The notes under the pieces are model-generated. The model saw nothing but the letters and a program-made list of their open reading frames with translations, had not been told where the DNA came from and searched no databases. Of a stretch of DNA of 64,000 nt, positions 63,715 through 64,000 are shown piece by piece. A program made the translations under genes and the position numbers. Position 1 is the first letter of the stretch, and every line of letters starts with the position of its first letter. Origin of the DNA: Delphinus delphis (lineage: Eukaryota; Chordata; Mammalia; Artiodactyla; Delphinidae); assembly GCF_949987515.2 (NCBI RefSeq), contig NW_027192670.1, forward strand, positions 1,178,001-1,242,000, given 5' to 3'.

Positions 63715-64000
63715 CTTGGCGGGGGAACCGTATATCACACTGTCACCATAGAAAAGCCTACAGACACCGTGATGATGGTGGCCAATAAGACCGGCTGGAC
63801 TCCTGTTTACTTCAAAAGGCTGTTGACTCAGTGGCCATCATGGTCCTTGATCACCACTGACCCTGGACTGTCTGGGAGTTGAGCAGGCAGGGCTCTGACA
63901 CCTGGTGCTGTTTGTACGTTAATTCAGGGGCCTAATTGAAGAAAGCGCAGACTACTGGTCAGAGCATCTAGGCTGGCAGAAACGGTCAGCCTAAGGTGGC
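63715..64000. other. Probable retroviral remnant, second copy, cut by window end
   Basis: Counterpart of 36,251-36,536. Confidence 0.3.

Larger units (their letters stand above)
54295..64000. repeat. Segmental duplication, copy 2 (runs off the window)
   Basis: Equivalent to 26,830-36,536. Sample differences from copy 1: gaggtctcat against gagggctcat (58,356), ctccagttgctcc against ctccagctgctcc (62,564), ctcgactgagg against ctcgagtgcgg (63,536). The displacement stays at exactly 27,464 from 54,750 to the end, so there is no net indel. Confidence 0.93.

Overview
The window is mammalian, gene-poor, satellite-rich heterochromatin. It contains no bacterial features, no RNA genes and no intact protein-coding gene that I can support. 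The main component is a tandem repeat with a 1,578-1,580 bp period, part of which is the 3' end of a LINE-1. From memory, a satellite of this length is the common cetacean satellite of delphinoid toothed whales (1,579 bp in the killer whale, Widegren and colleagues 1985; about 1,760 bp in baleen whales, Arnason and colleagues), and an L1 origin was reported by Kapitonov, Holmquist and Jurka (1998). I therefore infer a dolphin, porpoise or beluga-type genome. Species assignment would need a database search.

Layout: array A (1-27,286) holds 17 head-to-tail monomers plus a truncated eighteenth. A GC-rich minisatellite follows (27,287-31,732), built of ~592-bp units that each contain eleven ~54-bp subunits. 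Next come a diverged monomer fragment (31,733-32,865), a 5'-truncated L1 3' end (32,866-33,600), an unrecognised low-copy stretch (33,600-35,080), a broken class I endogenous retrovirus pol relic with a possible LTR (35,085-37,272), an L1 3' UTR scrap (37,633-37,815), and a run of diverged monomers (38,027-42,000). Two of the diverged monomers have a longer 1.74-1.75 kb period. Array B (42,000-54,750) has eight standard monomers. From about 54,295 to the window end the block 26,830-36,536 is repeated, displaced by 27,464 bp and differing by only some tens of substitutions, so this is a recent tandem segmental duplication.

Every standard monomer carries an inverted repeat without spacer, 72 bp long and perfect in 11 of the 24 copies seen. 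Two kinds of rearrangement fall at its centre: a 9-bp tip deletion, and the junction with the minisatellite. The standing diverged monomers appear to preserve the long ancestral form, including the L1 tail that the 1,580-bp form has lost. The many short open reading frames are repeat-borne shadows. The only recognisable protein relics are the C-terminal end of L1 ORF2 and the retroviral reverse transcriptase region.
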